Source of the DNA: JACMQX01 sp044225675
GTDB taxonomy: Bacteria > Pseudomonadota > Gammaproteobacteria > Burkholderiales > Burkholderiaceae_C
DNA length: 64,000 nt
NCBI GenBank assembly: GCA_044225675.1
Contig: JBGAIH010000001.1
Span: forward strand, 62,001 to 126,000
Reading direction: 5' to 3'
Both the position numbers and the translations under genes were made by a program. Positions 26,340 through 35,453 of this stretch are shown piece by piece (the first letter of the stretch is position 1; every line of letters starts with the position of its first letter). The notes beneath the pieces were generated by a model. It searched no databases. It saw only the letters and a list, made by a program, of their open reading frames with translations, and was not told the DNA's origin.

Positions 26340-27290
26340 CTACTTCACGGCCTCTGCGATCTTCTTCCAGAGTTCGAGGTCCTTGTTCATGAAGGCCTGG
26401 AACTCGGCGGGCGTCATCTTCATCGGCTCGTTGCCCATCTCCAGCAGCTTGGGCGTGATGGCGCTGATCGCGCCCGTGATGGCCTCGTTGAGCTTGCGGA
26501 TGACTGCCGGCGGCGTGCCCGCCGGCGCCACAAAGCCGTACCAGGGCACGACCTCGTAGCCCGGGAAGGTCTCGGCAACGGTGGGAATGCCTGGCGAGAT
26601 CATGCTGCGCGTGGCGCCCGTGGTTGCGATCACCTTGGCCTTGCCCGATTGCATCACCGGCGCCGCCGCTGCCGGCCCGCCGAGGAGCACGTGCAGATCG
26701 CCCCCCATGATGCCCTGAAGCTGGCCGGCCCCGCCGTAGGTCACCGCCGTGAGGTCGGCCCCGCTCAGCCGGCGCAGCCATTCGGTCGCCATGCCCTGGA
26801 AGGTGGTCGGCCCGCCCGAGCCGTAGTTGAATTTGCCGGGCTGCGCCTTGGATGCGGCCGCCAGTTGCCGAAGGTCGTTCACGCCCAGGTCGGTGCGGAC
26901 CATGACGATCATCGGGATGCGGACCATGGGCGCGATCGGCACGAAGGCCTTCTGCGGGTCGTAGGGCAGCTTCGGGCCCACCGGCGTCTGGTTGATCGAG
27001 AAGGTGCTGCTGATGACGCCGATGGTGTAGCCGTCCGGCGGCGCCTTGGCCACGATGTCGGGCCCGATGGTCTCGTTGCCGCCCGGCTTGTTCTCGATCA
27101 CGAAGGGCTGGCCCAGGCGCTGCTGGATCTCGGTGGCCATGGCACGCGCCACGAGGTCGGAGCCGCCGGCCGTGCCCTGCGGAATGACGAGCTTGATCGG
27201 GCGCACCGGGTAGTCCTGGGCGAGGGCGGGCTGGGCGCCCACCAGGGCCGCGCAGGCCGCGGCAGCCAGCATCTTCATCGGGGGCTTCAT
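26340..27290 (-). CDS. Tripartite tricarboxylate transporter binding protein (Bug/TctC family)
   Basis: A 316-aa periplasmic solute-binding protein of the Bug family. The ATG ending at 27290 is preceded by AGGAGA with ideal spacing and gives a clean signal peptide (KMLAAAACAALVGAQPALA, cleavage near residue 26). The mature protein starts QDYPVRPIKLVIPQGTAGGSD, the usual first ligand-binding segment. No tctA or tctB lies next to it, so it is an orphan binding protein as is common in Burkholderiales; the ligand (an aromatic or carboxylic acid in related cases) is unknown. Divergent from the aminotransferase across 250 bases. Confidence 0.9.
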   Translation of the reverse strand: MKPPMKMLAAAACAALVGAQPALAQDYPVRPIKLVIPQGTAGGSDLVARAMATEIQQRLGQPFVIENKPGGNETIGPDIVAKAPPDGYTIGVISSTFSINQTPVGPKLPYDPQKAFVPIAPMVRIPMIVMVRTDLGVNDLRQLAAASKAQPGKFNYGSGGPTTFQGMATEWLRRLSGADLTAVTYGGAGQLQGIMGGDLHVLLGGPAAAAPVMQSGKAKVIATTGATRSMISPGIPTVAETFPGYEVVPWYGFVAPAGTPPAVIRKLNEAITGAISAITPKLLEMGNEPMKMTPAEFQAFMNKDLELWKKIAEAVK

Positions 27291-27540
27291 GGTGTCTCCT
27301 GCTGTTGTGACGTGGCACGTTCCGCAACGATGGTACGCAGCGCGCGCCCGCGCCGGCCTGCGGTTTTCCCGGGGCGCAAATCGCGCCATGCCGCTAGGTA
27401 TTTCGGTTTAGCTGGTCATGCCATGAGTTTTTGTTATGGGGTGCCGGTAAATCGGCATCGGGTCTTTGCAAGCGGGCTGCTTAAACTTCGCCGATCCTGG
27501 CGGACAGTCCGCGGGTGTCGAGGAGCAGAGTTACAAGACC

Positions 27541-28884
27541 ATGAGCAGCCCAGCCGCCAGCAGCGTTTTCCACCGGCATCTCCATGTCCAGCCGCCGGTC
27601 GCCGTGCGGGGCGAAGGCGTGTACCTCATCGACAGCGCGGGCAAGCGCTACATCGACGCTTCGGGCGGTGCCGCCGTCTCGTGCCTGGGTCATGGGCATC
27701 CCGACGTGATCGCGGCCATGCATGCGCAGATCGACCAGCTGGCCTTTGCCCACACGAGTTTCTTCACGACCGAGGTGGCCGAGGAACTGGCCGAGCGCCT
27801 CGTTCGCACCGGCCCTGCCGGAACCGGCAAGGTGTACTTCGTCAGCGGCGGCTCCGAAGCCGTCGAGGCCGCGCTCAAGATGGCCCGCCAGTACTTCGTG
27901 GAGATCGGCCAGCCTCAGCGCAGGCACTTCATCGCGCGGCAGCAGAGTTATCACGGCAACACGCTCGGTGCGCTGGCCGTGGGCGGCAACAAGTGGCGCC
28001 GCGAGCAGTTCGCACCGCTGCTGATCGACGTGACGCACGTGTCGCCCTGCTACCCCTACCGTCAACAGCGTGACGGCGAGACGGCCGAGCAGTACGGCCA
28101 GCGTCTGGCGCGCGAACTCGAGGACGCGATCTTGCGCCTCGGTCCCGACAGCGTCATGGCCTTCGTGGCCGAGACCGTCGGCGGTGCGACGGCCGGCGTG
28201 CTGGTGCCGGTGCCCGGTTACCTCAAGGCGGTGCGCGAGGTCTGCGACCGCCATGGCGTGCTGCTGATCCTCGACGAAGTCATGTGCGGCATGGGCCGCA
28301 CCGGCACGCTGCATGCCTGCGAGCAGGACGGCGTCGTGCCCGACCTCATGGCGATCGCCAAGGGCCTGGGCGGCGGCTACCAGCCGATCGGCGCGGTGCT
28401 CGCCCAGCAGAAGATCGTGGACGCGATGTCGGCGGGCAGCGGCTTCTTCCAGCATGGTCACACCTATCTGGGGCACGCGGTCGCCTGCGCCGCGTCGCTC
28501 GCGGTGCAGAAGGTCATCGAGCGCGACGGCCTGCTCGCACAGGCCCGCGCGCGCGGCGCCTTTCTTGAATCGAAACTGCAGCAGGCTTTCGGTGCGCATG
28601 CCCACGTGGGCGACGTGCGCGGACGCGGCCTGTTCTGGGGCATCGAGCTGGTGCAGGACAAGGCCGGCAAGACACCGTTCGATCCGGCACGCAAACTGCA
28701 TGCGCGCGTCAAGAAGGAAGCCATGGCGCGCGGCTTGATGGTTTACCCGATGGGCGGGACGGTGGACGGCCGTTATGGTGACCACATCCTGCTGGCGCCA
28801 CCGTTCATCGCCAGCGAGGCGGAGCTGGTGACCATCGTGGAGCGCCTGGATTCCGCCATCGACGCGGCCATCACCGCATCGTGA
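27541..28884 (+). CDS. Class III PLP-dependent aminotransferase
   Basis: A 447-aa cytosolic aminotransferase of subgroup III (omega-amino acid/pyruvate type). The PLP-binding signature is LILDEVMCGMGRTG followed by AIAKGLGGGYQPIGA with the Schiff-base lysine K274; the phosphate-binding SGGSEAVEAALKMA is near residue 102. Start ATG at 27541 (MSSPAASS) is chosen over earlier in-frame codons because the family alignment begins there. The TAXI-TRAP transporter starts 29 bases downstream, so it is probably in one operon with an importer for its substrate or product; the substrate is not predictable. Confidence 0.88.
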   Translation: MSSPAASSVFHRHLHVQPPVAVRGEGVYLIDSAGKRYIDASGGAAVSCLGHGHPDVIAAMHAQIDQLAFAHTSFFTTEVAEELAERLVRTGPAGTGKVYFVSGGSEAVEAALKMARQYFVEIGQPQRRHFIARQQSYHGNTLGALAVGGNKWRREQFAPLLIDVTHVSPCYPYRQQRDGETAEQYGQRLARELEDAILRLGPDSVMAFVAETVGGATAGVLVPVPGYLKAVREVCDRHGVLLILDEVMCGMGRTGTLHACEQDGVVPDLMAIAKGLGGGYQPIGAVLAQQKIVDAMSAGSGFFQHGHTYLGHAVACAASLAVQKVIERDGLLAQARARGAFLESKLQQAFGAHAHVGDVRGRGLFWGIELVQDKAGKTPFDPARKLHARVKKEAMARGLMVYPMGGTVDGRYGDHILLAPPFIASEAELVTIVERLDSAIDAAITAS

Positions 28885-28913
28885 CCCTCAACGTTTTTTT
28901 ATGGAGAAGTGAT

Positions 28914-29894
28914 ATGACCCGCAAGTTCGTGTTGAATGCCATCGGTTGCAGCGTCGCTCTGGCCGCCGGCCTGGTTTCCGTGCCCGCCGCCGCGCAGCAG
29001 AAGTTCGTGACCATCGGCACCGGTGGCGTGACCGGCGTGTACTACGCAGCCGGCGGCGCGATCTGCCGCCTCGTCAACAAGGACCGCGCCAAGCACAACA
29101 TCCGCTGCTCGGTGGAGTCCACCGGCGGCTCGGTGTTCAACGTGAACACCATCAAGGCCGGCGAGCTCGACCTGGGCTTCACCCAGTCCGACGTGCAGTA
29201 CAACGCCGTCAAGGGCGTGGGCCAGTTCAAGGATGCCGGCGCCTTCGGCGACCTGCGTGCGGTGTTCGCGGTGCATCCCGAGCCCTTCACCGTGGTGGCC
29301 CGCAAGGAAGCGAACATCACGAAGTTCGAGGACTTCAAGGGCAAGCGCTTCAACGTCGGCAACCCCGGCTCGGGCACGCGCGCCTCGATGGAAGAAATGC
29401 TCGGCGCGATGGGCTGGAAGCTGTCGGACTTCTCGCTGGCTTCCGAGCTGAAGGCCGACGAGCACGGCCCGGCTCTGTGCGACGGCAAGATCGACGGCTT
29501 CTACTACGCCGTGGGCCACCCGTCCGCCAACATCCAGGACCCCACCACCTCCTGCGGCGCCAAGCTGGTCTCGCTGACCGGCCCGGCCATCGACAAGCTC
29601 GTGGCTGAAAAGCCGTACTACGCCAAGGTCTCGCTGCCCGGCGGTCTCTACCCCAACAACCCGCAGCCCACCAACACCTACGGTGTGCTGGCCACGGTCG
29701 TGGTGTCGGCCAAGACGCCGGCCGAGACGGTGTACCAGGTCACCAAGGCGGTGTTCGACAACTTCGACGAGTTCAAGAAGCTGCACCCGGCCCTGGCCAA
29801 CCTGAACCCGCAGAACATGGTCAAGGACGGCCTGTCGGCGCCGCTGCATGAAGGCGCCGTGCGCTACTACAAGGAAAAGGGCTGGGTGAAGTAA
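28914..29894 (+). CDS. TAXI family TRAP transporter solute-binding protein
   Basis: A 326-aa periplasmic binding protein of the TAXI (TRAP-associated extracytoplasmic immunogenic) type. The signal peptide spans about residues 1-24 (AAGLVSVPAAAQQ); the mature start KFVTIGTGGVTGVYYAAGGAICRLVN is a TAXI hallmark. The ATG at 28914 has GGAGAAG 5 bases before it. It sits just upstream of the fused permease gene, with a terminator-like hairpin between them. TAXI proteins bind glutamate, alpha-ketoglutarate or other acids; the ligand here is unknown. Confidence 0.92.
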   Translation: MTRKFVLNAIGCSVALAAGLVSVPAAAQQKFVTIGTGGVTGVYYAAGGAICRLVNKDRAKHNIRCSVESTGGSVFNVNTIKAGELDLGFTQSDVQYNAVKGVGQFKDAGAFGDLRAVFAVHPEPFTVVARKEANITKFEDFKGKRFNVGNPGSGTRASMEEMLGAMGWKLSDFSLASELKADEHGPALCDGKIDGFYYAVGHPSANIQDPTTSCGAKLVSLTGPAIDKLVAEKPYYAKVSLPGGLYPNNPQPTNTYGVLATVVVSAKTPAETVYQVTKAVFDNFDEFKKLHPALANLNPQNMVKDGLSAPLHEGAVRYYKEKGWVK

Positions 29895-29943
29895 TCACCC
29901 CAGGACCCTCCGGCCTGGACCGGACAGGAAAGGACTCCCCTCA

Positions 29944-29971
29944 GGGCGAAGCGAGCTTCGCCCTTTTTTTT
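29944..29971 (+). terminator. Rho-independent terminator inside the TRAP operon
   Basis: Perfect 8-bp stem (GGGCGAAG 29944-29951, CTTCGCCC 29956-29963) with a CGAG loop, then eight T residues. It lies between the TAXI gene (end 29894) and the permease ATG (29983). Since both products act together, it probably attenuates so that the binding protein is made in excess of the permease. Confidence 0.85.
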
Positions 29972-29982
29972 GAAGCAGAACC

Positions 29983-32580
29983 ATGACAACAGACATCGAG
30001 AAAGCCCCCGAGGCCCTGCAGCAGCTCGTGGCGGACACCGACACCGGCGGCCGCAAGCCGACGGGCCTCACGGCCAAGCTCGTCTTCGCGGTGGCGCTGG
30101 CGTGGGCGCTGTTCCAGTTCTGGTACGCGTCCCCGCTGCCTTTCACGCTGGGCTTCGGCATCCTCAACGACACCGAAGCGCGCTCCATCCACCTGGCCTT
30201 CGCGCTGTTCCTCGCCTTTCTCGCCTGGCCGGCGTTCAAGGGCTCGCCGCGCAACCGCGTGCCCGTGATCGACTGGATCCTGGCGGCTGCGGGTGCGTTC
30301 GCGGCCGCGTACATCATGCTGTTCTATGCGCAGCTGGCCACCCGGCCCGGCCAGCCCACGACGATGGACATCGCGGTTGCGACGGTCGGCATCGTGCTGC
30401 TGCTGGAGGCCACGCGCCGCGCGGTCGGCTGGCCGATGGCGGCATTGGCCGCGATCTTCATCGCCTACTCGATGCTCGGCCCCTGGCTGCCTGAAGTGCT
30501 GTCGCACAAGGGCGCCTCGCTCAACCGCATGCTCTCGCACATGTGGCTGACCACCGAAGGCGTGTACGGCATCGCCCTGGGCGTGTCGGCCGGCACCATC
30601 TTCGTGTACGTGCTGTTCGGCGCGCTGCTGGACCGCGCTGGCGGCGGCAACTACATGATGCAGGTGAGCTTCGCGGCCCTCGGGCACCTGCGCGGCGGAC
30701 CCGCCAAGGTGGCGGTGGTGTCCTCGGCGCTCAACGGCATGATCTCGGGCTCGTCGGTGTCCAACGTGGTCTCCGGCGGCATCTTCACCATCCCGCTCAT
30801 GAAGAAGGCGGGGTATGGCGGCGTCAAGGCCGGTGCCATCGAAACGATGTCGTCGGTCGACGGCCAGATCATGCCGCCGGTCATGGGCGCGGCGGCCTTC
30901 CTGATGGTGGAGTACGTGGGCATTCCTTATTCCGACATCGTCAAGCACGCCTTCCTGCCGGCCATCCTGTCGTACCTGGGTCTGTTCTACATCGTGCACC
31001 TGGAGGCGCTCAAGCTTGGCATGCAGCCGATCATCCAGCGCGAGCCGACGCCGCTGCGCGACCGGCTCATCCGCAACGGCCTGGGGATCTCGGGCAGCAT
31101 CGTCGTGATCGGCATCCTCTACTTCCTGTTCGAGGGCATGAAGGCCTGGCTCGGCGCGGCCGCGCCGTGGGCGATCGGCATTTCGGTGCTGGCGCTCTAC
31201 GGCTACTGCCTGCACCAGGCCGCGATCTGCGACGACCTGCCGCAGGACATCGACATCGACAATCCCAAGCCGCTGGCGACCTGGCCGACGGTGCGCGCGG
31301 GCCTGCACTTCCTGATCCCGATCGGCACGCTGATCTGGTGCCTCATGGTGGAGGAGATGTCGCCCGCGCTGGCCGCCTTCTGGGCCGTGACGGTGCTGGT
31401 GGCGCTGATGGCCACCCAGTGGCCGATCATCCATCTGCTGCGCGGCACCAAGGAGCCGGGCGGCTGGGCCGCTGGCATGCGCCAGGTGGTCGAGGGCTTC
31501 AATGACGGCTCGCGCAACATGATCGGCATCGGCGTGGCCACGGCCACGGCGGGCATCATCGTCGGCGGCATCACGCTCACCGGCCTGGGCCTGCGGATGA
31601 CGGAGTTCGTCGAGTTCGTCTCGCAGGGCAATGTCATGCTGATGCTGCTGTTCATCGCGTTCTCGTGCCTGGTGCTGGGCCTGGGCGTGCCGACCACGGC
31701 CAACTACGTGTTGGTGGCGACGCTGATGGCGCCGGTGGTGGTGGAACTGGGCGCGCAGTCGGGCCTCATCATTCCGCTGATCGCGGTGCACCTGTTCGTG
31801 TTCTATTACGGGATCATGGGCGACATCACGCCACCGGTGGGGCTGGCGACCTTCGCGGCCGCAGCCATCTCGGGTGAAGACGCCATCGAGACCGGCATCC
31901 AGGGCTCGATCTATGCGCTGCGTACCGTCATCCTGCCGTTCATCTGGATCTTCAATCCGCAGCTGCTGCTGATCGATGTGGGCGGCTGGTTCTCGTTCGC
32001 CACGGTCATTGGCGCCAGCATCCTGGCGACCCTGCTGTTCGCGGCCGTCACGATGAACTGGTTCCGCGTCAGGAGCCGCCTGTGGGAGACGGCGCTGCTG
32101 CTGTGCGCGGTGATCCTGCTGTTCCGCCCCGACTTCTTCATGGACATGATCGCGCCCGAATACAGGGACGCCAAGCCCGCCGAGGTGTATGAGATCGCGC
32201 GCAACACCGAAAGCGACGGCCGGGTCATCATGGTGATCAAAGGCTCGACCATCGAAGGCAAGGACATCGTCAAGACGGTGGCCGTGCAGCTGGGCGACAA
32301 GGGCCCCGACGGCCGCAAGCGCCTGTCGGATGCCGGCCTGCAGCTCGTCACGCTCGGCGGCAACGTGCAGATCGGCCAGGCCAAGTTCGGTTCGCGCGCG
32401 GCCAAGTCCGGCTTCGAGCAGGGCTGGGATGTGGCGGCCGTCAAGGTGCCCACGGACCGGCCGTCTGCCCACTGGTTCTACCTGCCGGCGCTGCTGCTGG
32501 CCGGCTTCGTGTTCTGGAATCAGGGTCGCCGCATGAACGGCGCAACAGGCGCGCGCGGGGCTCGCCCGCAGGCCGCGTGA
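29983..32580 (+). CDS. TRAP transporter permease, 4TM/12TM fused
   Basis: An 865-aa inner-membrane permease in which the small DctQ-like and large DctM-like TRAP subunits are fused, the normal partner of TAXI binding proteins. Hydrophobic segments begin near residue 28; the DctM-type core includes SGSSVSNVVSGGIFTIPLMK near residue 255 and VPTTANYVLVATLM and GDITPPVGLATFAAAAISG near 570-630. The last 150 residues are a less hydrophobic domain after several further helices. Uptake is driven by a sodium or proton gradient. The stop codon overlaps a possible GTG of the next gene. Confidence 0.92.
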   Translation: MTTDIEKAPEALQQLVADTDTGGRKPTGLTAKLVFAVALAWALFQFWYASPLPFTLGFGILNDTEARSIHLAFALFLAFLAWPAFKGSPRNRVPVIDWILAAAGAFAAAYIMLFYAQLATRPGQPTTMDIAVATVGIVLLLEATRRAVGWPMAALAAIFIAYSMLGPWLPEVLSHKGASLNRMLSHMWLTTEGVYGIALGVSAGTIFVYVLFGALLDRAGGGNYMMQVSFAALGHLRGGPAKVAVVSSALNGMISGSSVSNVVSGGIFTIPLMKKAGYGGVKAGAIETMSSVDGQIMPPVMGAAAFLMVEYVGIPYSDIVKHAFLPAILSYLGLFYIVHLEALKLGMQPIIQREPTPLRDRLIRNGLGISGSIVVIGILYFLFEGMKAWLGAAAPWAIGISVLALYGYCLHQAAICDDLPQDIDIDNPKPLATWPTVRAGLHFLIPIGTLIWCLMVEEMSPALAAFWAVTVLVALMATQWPIIHLLRGTKEPGGWAAGMRQVVEGFNDGSRNMIGIGVATATAGIIVGGITLTGLGLRMTEFVEFVSQGNVMLMLLFIAFSCLVLGLGVPTTANYVLVATLMAPVVVELGAQSGLIIPLIAVHLFVFYYGIMGDITPPVGLATFAAAAISGEDAIETGIQGSIYALRTVILPFIWIFNPQLLLIDVGGWFSFATVIGASILATLLFAAVTMNWFRVRSRLWETALLLCAVILLFRPDFFMDMIAPEYRDAKPAEVYEIARNTESDGRVIMVIKGSTIEGKDIVKTVAVQLGDKGPDGRKRLSDAGLQLVTLGGNVQIGQAKFGSRAAKSGFEQGWDVAAVKVPTDRPSAHWFYLPALLLAGFVFWNQGRRMNGATGARGARPQAA

Positions 32581-32591
32581 GGGCAGGGCCC

Positions 32592-33236
32592 ATGCCGCGC
32601 ATCGCCCTGATCCATGCGCTGGCGCATTCGGTGGCGCCCATCAATGCCGCGATGGCGCGCGACTGGCCCGGCGCCACGCGCATGAACCTGCTCGACGACA
32701 GCCTGTCGGCCGACCTGGCCGCCAGCGGCCGCGGCCTTGATGCGGCCATGCACGCGCGCTTCGAGCGCCTGGCGCAATATGCCGTCGACTGCGGCAGCGA
32801 CGGCATCCTGTTCACCTGCTCGGCCTTCGGGCCGTGCATTGATGCGGTGGCGCGCATCCACTCGCCGCTGCCGGTGCTCAAGCCCAACGAGGCCATGATC
32901 GACGAGGCCGTGGCCACGGGCCTGCGCATCGGTCTGGTGTCGAGCTTCGCGCCGACGCTGCAGTCGATGCCTCCCGAGTTTCCCGTGCGCGCGCAGCCCG
33001 TGTGCGCGCTGGCTGCCGGTGCGATGGAAGCGCTCAATGCGGGCGAGGGCGAACTTCATGACGAACTCGTCGCGCAGGCGGCCGAAGCGTTGGCGAAGCA
33101 GGGTTGCGCCGTGATCGCGCTGGCGCAGTTCAGCATGGCTCGCGCGCGCGATCGGGTGGCGCAGCGCACGGGCCTGCCTGTGCTCACGACGGTGGACAGC
33201 GCAGTGCGGGCGCTGAAGGGGCGGCTGGGTAGCTGA
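32592..33236 (+). CDS. Aspartate/glutamate racemase family protein, second Cys absent
   Basis: A 214-aa protein of the Asp/Glu/hydantoin racemase fold. The first catalytic Cys is present as C76 in FTCSAFGP. The position of the second Cys, normally in a GCTxF-like segment, reads ALAQFSMA at about residue 172-180, so a two-base racemisation mechanism is unlikely. Single-Cys members include decarboxylases such as arylmalonate decarboxylase, and others of unknown activity. Start choice: ATG at 32592; a GTG at 32577 overlaps the permease stop and would add five residues. It is the last gene of the TAXI-TRAP operon, so it may act on the imported substrate. Confidence 0.78.
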   Translation: MPRIALIHALAHSVAPINAAMARDWPGATRMNLLDDSLSADLAASGRGLDAAMHARFERLAQYAVDCGSDGILFTCSAFGPCIDAVARIHSPLPVLKPNEAMIDEAVATGLRIGLVSSFAPTLQSMPPEFPVRAQPVCALAAGAMEALNAGEGELHDELVAQAAEALAKQGCAVIALAQFSMARARDRVAQRTGLPVLTTVDSAVRALKGRLGS

Positions 33237-33362
33237 GGTCCGGCTGCGTTCAGGCCGTGCAGCGGTTGTGGTCAGGCCGTGCCTTGGCCGCAGCGCGCTG
33301 GCGTGGATGGGTCCATCGCAGGCTCAATGCCCGTTCGGTACAGCTTGTCCACGACAGGCAGC

Positions 33363-33809
33363 TCAGTCGTCGATCGACGCGCTCCAGCGCGCGTCCCACC
33401 CCGGGGCGCCGTCGCGGGAGGTCCCCCGGGCCTCGTCCATGTCGCGGCGTTCGCGCTTGGTCGGGCGGCCGTGGGACAGGCTGAGTGCCGGTTCGGGCGC
33501 GAGGCGGTGCATCTCGGCGGCGGCCTGGCGCCGTGCCACGGACTCGGGCGTTTCGTCGTAGAGCAGAGCGGCCTGGGGTGCGCCACCGCGGATGTTGCTC
33601 AGCGCCCGGACCACGACCTCGCGCGTCACGGCGCCGATCCGCACTTCCACCCGGTCGCCGGCCTTGAGTTCGCGCGCCGGCTTGACCGCCACGCCGTTGA
33701 CGTGGACGCGGCCCCGGTCGATTTCTTCGCTGGCCAGGCTTCGCGTCTTGTAGAAGCGCGCGGCCCACAGCCATTTGTCGATTCGCAATCTGTCCATCTG
33801 CCCCGCCAT
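33363..33809 (-). CDS. S4 domain RNA-binding protein, Hsp15-like
   Basis: A 148-aa RNA-binding protein of the HslR/Hsp15 group. The S4 domain spans about residues 5-65 (MDRLRIDKWLWAARFYKTRSLA, GRVHVNGVAVKPARELKAGDRVEV). The Arg/Lys/Asp-rich tail (TKRERRDMDEARG) is typical. Hsp15 binds stalled 50S-nascent-chain complexes after heat shock; that role is inferred from family. An in-frame ATG ending at 33797 would remove four residues and is an equal candidate for the start. Convergent with the racemase gene. Confidence 0.88.
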   Translation of the reverse strand: MAGQMDRLRIDKWLWAARFYKTRSLASEEIDRGRVHVNGVAVKPARELKAGDRVEVRIGAVTREVVVRALSNIRGGAPQAALLYDETPESVARRQAAAEMHRLAPEPALSLSHGRPTKRERRDMDEARGTSRDGAPGWDARWSASIDD

Positions 33810-33957
33810 TGTGGCGCAAGGCCGGTCAGCAGGCGGTCAGGCTCGAGCAAAGTTCTTATCGCTTTCCCCAATGTCCGGGGCGGCGGTTCGGCCCGCGATT
33901 GACGGATGATCGGGTGTCCCCGAAAAATCAACGATCACAGCCCTGCAAGGAGACACC

Positions 33958-34914
33958 ATGCGCCGCGATCAATTCCTTCACGCCCTGGCCGCCGCTGCGG
34001 CCGCCGGCCTGCTGCCCCTGTCGGCCCGCGCCGGCGCCAACCTCAAGATGATGATCCCCGCCAACCCCGGCGGCGGCTGGGACACGACCGGCCGCGCGCT
34101 CGGCAAGGCTCTGCTGGAGGCCAAGGCGGCCGACAGCGTGTCCTACGACAACAAGGGCGGCGCGGCCGGCGCGCTGGGCCTCGCGCAGTTCCTCAACCAG
34201 AAGGGCGATCCGAACGCGATGATGGTGATGGGCGCCGTGATGCTCGGCGGCATCATCACCGGGCGCCAGCCGGTCACCCTGACCCAGTGCACCCCGCTGG
34301 CCCGACTGACCAGCGAATACAACGTCTTCGTGCTGCCGGCGAACTCGCCGTTCAAGAGCATGGCCGAGGTGGTGGCGCAGCTCAGGAAGGACCCGGGCAG
34401 CGTCAAATGGGGCGGTGGCTCGCGCGGCTCGACCGAGCACATCGCGGCGGCCATGATCGCGCGCGAGGTCGGGGTCGACCCGGCCAAGATCAATTACGTG
34501 GCCTTTCGCGGCGGCGGCGAGGCGACGGCAGCCATCCTGGGCGGCAATGTCACGGTCGGCGGCAGCGGCTACAGCGAGTTCTCCGAGTACATCGAGACCG
34601 GCAAGATGAAGCCGATCGCCGTCACGTCCGCCGCGCGCCTGAAGGGCGTGAACGTGCCCACGCTCAAGGAGCAGGGCATCAACGTCGAGATCGGCAACTG
34701 GCGCGGCGTGTATGGCGCGCCCGGCATCACCGCGCCGCAGCGCAAGGCCCTGATCGACATGATTCTGGCCGCGCTCAAGACGAAGTCGTGGTCGGAATCG
34801 CTCGACAAGAACGCCTGGACGCCGGCAGTGCTGACCGGCGACGCCTTCGGCAAGTTCGTGGACGACGATTTCGCCAGCCTGCGGGCGACGATGGTCAAGT
34901 CGGGCATGATCTGA
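33958..34914 (+). CDS. tctC: Tripartite tricarboxylate transporter binding protein TctC
   Basis: A 318-aa periplasmic binding protein. The signal peptide is short (FLHALAAAAAAGLLPLSARA, cleavage near residue 24) and starts with MRRDQF, resembling a twin-Arg-like but lacking a clear RR-F motif. The mature protein holds NPGGGWDTTGRALGKAL and the KGGAAGALGLAQF ligand segment. It is the first gene of a tctC-tctB-tctA operon (19 and 1 base gaps), so it is the dedicated binding protein of that importer, unlike the orphan at 26340. GGAGA lies 6 bases before the ATG. Ligand likely a carboxylate. Confidence 0.92.
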   Translation: MRRDQFLHALAAAAAAGLLPLSARAGANLKMMIPANPGGGWDTTGRALGKALLEAKAADSVSYDNKGGAAGALGLAQFLNQKGDPNAMMVMGAVMLGGIITGRQPVTLTQCTPLARLTSEYNVFVLPANSPFKSMAEVVAQLRKDPGSVKWGGGSRGSTEHIAAAMIAREVGVDPAKINYVAFRGGGEATAAILGGNVTVGGSGYSEFSEYIETGKMKPIAVTSAARLKGVNVPTLKEQGINVEIGNWRGVYGAPGITAPQRKALIDMILAALKTKSWSESLDKNAWTPAVLTGDAFGKFVDDDFASLRATMVKSGMI

Positions 34915-34933
34915 CGCGCTCGGAGCTTCTGCC

Positions 34934-35452
34934 ATGCATGCGAACGAGCCGGTGGCGCCTGCCACCTGGCCGCAGACGCTGGTCGGCGTCTGTGTGCTGC
35001 TGACCGGTCTGGCGCTGGGCGCCGGTGCGGTGTCGATTCCTTCGGAGGCCGGTTACGGCGGCGTGGGGCCGAACTTCCTGCCCTGGGTGGTGGCCGCCGT
35101 GCTGGCGGTGTGCGGCGCCTGGATGACCTGGGAGGCGCGCACCGGCGGCTTTCGCGACATGCAGGATGCGCCCGGCGGCACGGCCCACTGGGCGGCCTTT
35201 GCCTGGGTGTCGGCCGGGCTGCTGGCCAACGCGGCGCTGATCACCACCATCGGTTTCATCGCGGGCTGCACGCTGTGCTACCTGCTGGGGGTGCAGGGCC
35301 TGCGCCGCGCCGAAGGCCAGCCGCGACCGGGGCCGCGCGTCTGGCTGACGGATGGGATCACGGGCGTGGCGATCTCCGCGCCGGTGTACTGGATGTTCAC
35401 CAAGTTCCTGGCGATCAACCTGCCCGGGCTCACGCAGACAGGATGGCTCTGA
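34934..35452 (+). CDS. tctB: TctB small permease subunit
   Basis: A 172-aa inner-membrane protein with four helices (segments near residues 13-31, 47-62, 76-100 and 130-150), the usual size and shape of TctB. It is between tctC and tctA with a 1-base gap to tctA, and it partners TctA to form the membrane part of the tripartite tricarboxylate transporter. Sequence motifs in TctB are weak; the call rests on topology and position. Confidence 0.88.
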   Translation: MHANEPVAPATWPQTLVGVCVLLTGLALGAGAVSIPSEAGYGGVGPNFLPWVVAAVLAVCGAWMTWEARTGGFRDMQDAPGGTAHWAAFAWVSAGLLANAALITTIGFIAGCTLCYLLGVQGLRRAEGQPRPGPRVWLTDGITGVAISAPVYWMFTKFLAINLPGLTQTGWL

Positions 35453-35453
35453 C

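Noticed and set aside
26245..26559. A His-rich frame (repeated His-His-Gly) read from the 9-bp array
   Set aside because: It is produced by the repeat itself, lacks a ribosome-binding site and runs antisense into the TctC gene.
27291..27540. A sigma-54 promoter (TGGCACG followed by GCAA) in the TctC/aminotransferase gap
   Set aside because: The GG and GC are 8 rather than 10 bases apart, which does not fit a functional -24/-12 element.
29941..32472. Long minus-strand open frame opposite the TRAP permease
   Set aside because: An antisense shadow; the product is a His/Arg/Gln-rich string and the plus strand encodes obvious membrane segments.
32577..32591. GTG at 32577 as the racemase-family start
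   Set aside because: It would only add five residues before the family start; the ATG at 32592 is equally placed and fits homologues better, though coupling by the GTGA overlap cannot be excluded.
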